Shown here: in pieces, positions 63,118 to 64,000 of the stretch | Position numbering within the stretch: position 1 is the stretch's first letter | Layout of the letters: the number at the start of each line of letters is the position of its first letter | NCBI RefSeq assembly: GCF_000756665.1 | Contig: NZ_ARXV01000011.1 | Location: 62,001 to 126,000 of the forward strand | Reading direction: 5' to 3' | DNA from: Alcanivorax nanhaiticus | GTDB taxonomy: Bacteria; Pseudomonadota; Gammaproteobacteria; Pseudomonadales; Alcanivoracaceae | Length of the DNA stretch: 64,000 nt | Position numbers and translations under genes: made by a program | Notes under the pieces: model-generated | The model's database searches: none | What the model was told of the DNA's origin: nothing | The model's input: the letters and a program-made list of their open reading frames with translations, nothing else

Positions 63118-63252
63118 CTCTGGGCGAATGAACTTCAGAAGCGAGTTGCGAGTAACGAGTTGCGAAGAGCAAACCAGGAACGGTTAAGATCTTTTTCGCT
63201 TCTCGCTTCTCGCTTCTCGCTTCTCGCTTCTCGAAACTCGAAAATTCGCCCA
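63118..63252. repeat. heptad inverted-repeat element with (GCTTCTC)5
   Basis: The left arm (63137-63170, GAGTTGCGAGTAACGAGTTG) faces a right arm with five tandem copies of the 7-mer GCTTCTC (63198-63232) then GAAACTCG. An outer inverted pair CTGGGCGAAT (63119-63128) and ATTCGCCCAG (63244-63253) frames it. The right arm has plainly expanded relative to the left. Confidence 0.8.
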
Positions 63253-63290
63253 GGCAAGCCGGGCTCCTGCAGAGGTTCGGTTCGCCGGGC

Positions 63291-63710
63291 TTACAGCTTG
63301 AGCTTCTTCAAGCCACGACGAATGCCCTGATCCAGCACCGTTTTCACCACCGGTCCAACCAACGGTAATTTGCCTTCGAACTCGATGGTGTAGTGCAGCA
63401 TGCTGCCGCCATTACCGGTTTCAGAAAAGTGCATCACGCCCTGGTGATTTTTCAGCGGGCTGCCTTTGCTGATGGCGTAGCGGATCAGCTTGTTCTCTTC
63501 CGCTTCGGTCACGGTTTCATGAAAAGCCGGTGCCAGAGGCAGCTTCATCCAGCGGGTGGAGCCCACACCATTGACGCTATCCTTGCCGTCCTTGATACGC
63601 TTGATCTTGGCCGGCGCGAAGATCAACTCCAGGTTGTGATGATCGCTCAGGAAGCTGTAGAGCTTGTCCACGGAAAACGGGAAAGTCTGGATGATTTCGA
63701 TGCGTTGCAT
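63291..63710 (-). CDS. SRPBCC-family protein
   Basis: The single-domain START/Bet v1-like fold is shown by IEIIQTFPFSVDKLYSFLSDHHNLELIFAPAKIKRI, then STRWMKLPLAPAFHETVTEAEENKLIRYAISKGSPLKNHQGVMHFSETGNGGSMLHYTIEFEGKLPLVGPVV. Members bind lipophilic ligands; many are annotated polyketide cyclase-like without evidence. No signal peptide. It lies 103 bp after a nitronate monooxygenase gene on the same strand. 139 residues. Confidence 0.83.
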   Translation of the reverse strand: MQRIEIIQTFPFSVDKLYSFLSDHHNLELIFAPAKIKRIKDGKDSVNGVGSTRWMKLPLAPAFHETVTEAEENKLIRYAISKGSPLKNHQGVMHFSETGNGGSMLHYTIEFEGKLPLVGPVVKTVLDQGIRRGLKKLKL

Positions 63711-63813
63711 GTTTGACTCCTGCGTAGCCCGGGCAGCCGGGAAAAGACAGCCTTAAAAGGTTTGGCTGTAAACAGGATGTTGATTCTGCCCGAAGCCCTT
63801 GCGCCGACAAGGT

Positions 63814-64000
63814 TAATTTGGGCCAGAGCAGCCTGTGGCCAGCCAACGGGTTATCTCAGTTGCCGGTGCGCTGCGGCAGGCTGCGGCAAACTGCCCTGCC
63901 CATAACGGCGAAAAATCACCGTTGCCAGCGGCCTCGGCGGCTGCCCTCAGTGGCCCGTTGGCGTTTCCGGCCAGCGGGAAGTCGGGTGTCTGCGCGGGGA
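63814..64000 (-). CDS. nitronate monooxygenase, C-terminal end (cut by window edge)
   Basis: Reading the minus strand from the edge to TAA at 63814 gives ...LAGNANGPLRAAAEAAGNGD, then FSPLWAGQFAAACRSAPATE and a short tail ending SGPN. The FSxLWAGQ-xx-A-xx-R-xx-PA-xE pattern is the usual C-terminus of bacterial nitronate monooxygenases (2-nitropropane dioxygenases), FMN enzymes that oxidise alkyl nitronates. The catalytic part lies outside the window. Confidence 0.75.

Noticed and set aside
63198..63232. Tandem repeats as a CRISPR array
   Set aside because: The units are 7 bp with no spacers, and no cas gene is present.

Overview
The window is the chromosomal replication-origin region of a Gammaproteobacterium. 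The order rpmH-rnpA-yidC-mnmE on one strand and dnaA-dnaN-recF-gyrB on the other, followed by an LptA-like acyltransferase, gmhB, glyS, glyQ and tag, is the arrangement known from Pseudomonas and its relatives. An Alcanivorax-like marine member of the group is my best guess (inference from gene content and protein style; no database search was possible).

Layout. 1-2.4 kb: two secreted proteins of unknown function sharing an N-terminal motif, the first cut by the window edge. 2.6-6.4 kb: mnmE, yidC, rnpA, rpmH on the minus strand, with no yidD. 6.4-13.8 kb: oriC, dnaA, dnaN, a terminator, a second DnaA-box cluster, then recF (carrying two parS sites inside its coding sequence) and gyrB. 13.9-20.7 kb: an H-NS-like protein, lptA/gmhB, glyQS, a WYL regulator and tag. 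21-31.2 kb: mostly envelope genes (glutamine amidotransferase, DUF4197 lipoprotein, acetyltransferase, YiaAB/PspA, TetR, an LplT-PlsC fusion, an Abi-alpha-like protein, DUF445, a lipoprotein, an SPFH protein). 31.3-35.3 kb: an Hsp70 (HscC type) in one operon with two J-domain/RDD membrane proteins. 35.3-37.6 kb: arfB, an oxidoreductase and a bacteriohemerythrin with Anr/FNR-type boxes. 37.8-46.9 kb: a TonB receptor/PepSY pair, then an acyltransferase/START/secreted-protein operon, an ankyrin protein and two envelope proteins. 47.1-51.3 kb: a lipoprotein, a FAH hydrolase and a D-2-hydroxyglutarate dehydrogenase divergent from serA. 51.5-55.6 kb: an LpoB-type outer-membrane lipoprotein operon. 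55.6-56.5 kb: a REP-associated transposase (RAYT) between two copies of a composite repeat. 56.5-62.6 kb: an iron block (PepSY protein, HPP protein, CPA2 antiporter, siderophore receptor) with two Fur-box-like sites. 63.3-64 kb: an SRPBCC protein and the 3' end of a nitronate monooxygenase.

The most unusual signal is in the gaps. At least a dozen intergenic spaces carry inverted repeats whose arms are built of 7-bp units (variants of CGAGTTA, CGAGTTT, CGAGCTA, CAAGTTT). They are often nested inside an outer pair of REP sequences (GTAGGAGCG...). Unit number and unit sequence differ between copies while the two arms of one copy stay largely complementary. The RAYT at 55.8 kb is a candidate mobiliser of the outer REP layer. 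No tRNA, rRNA, CRISPR array, integrase or prophage gene was seen.
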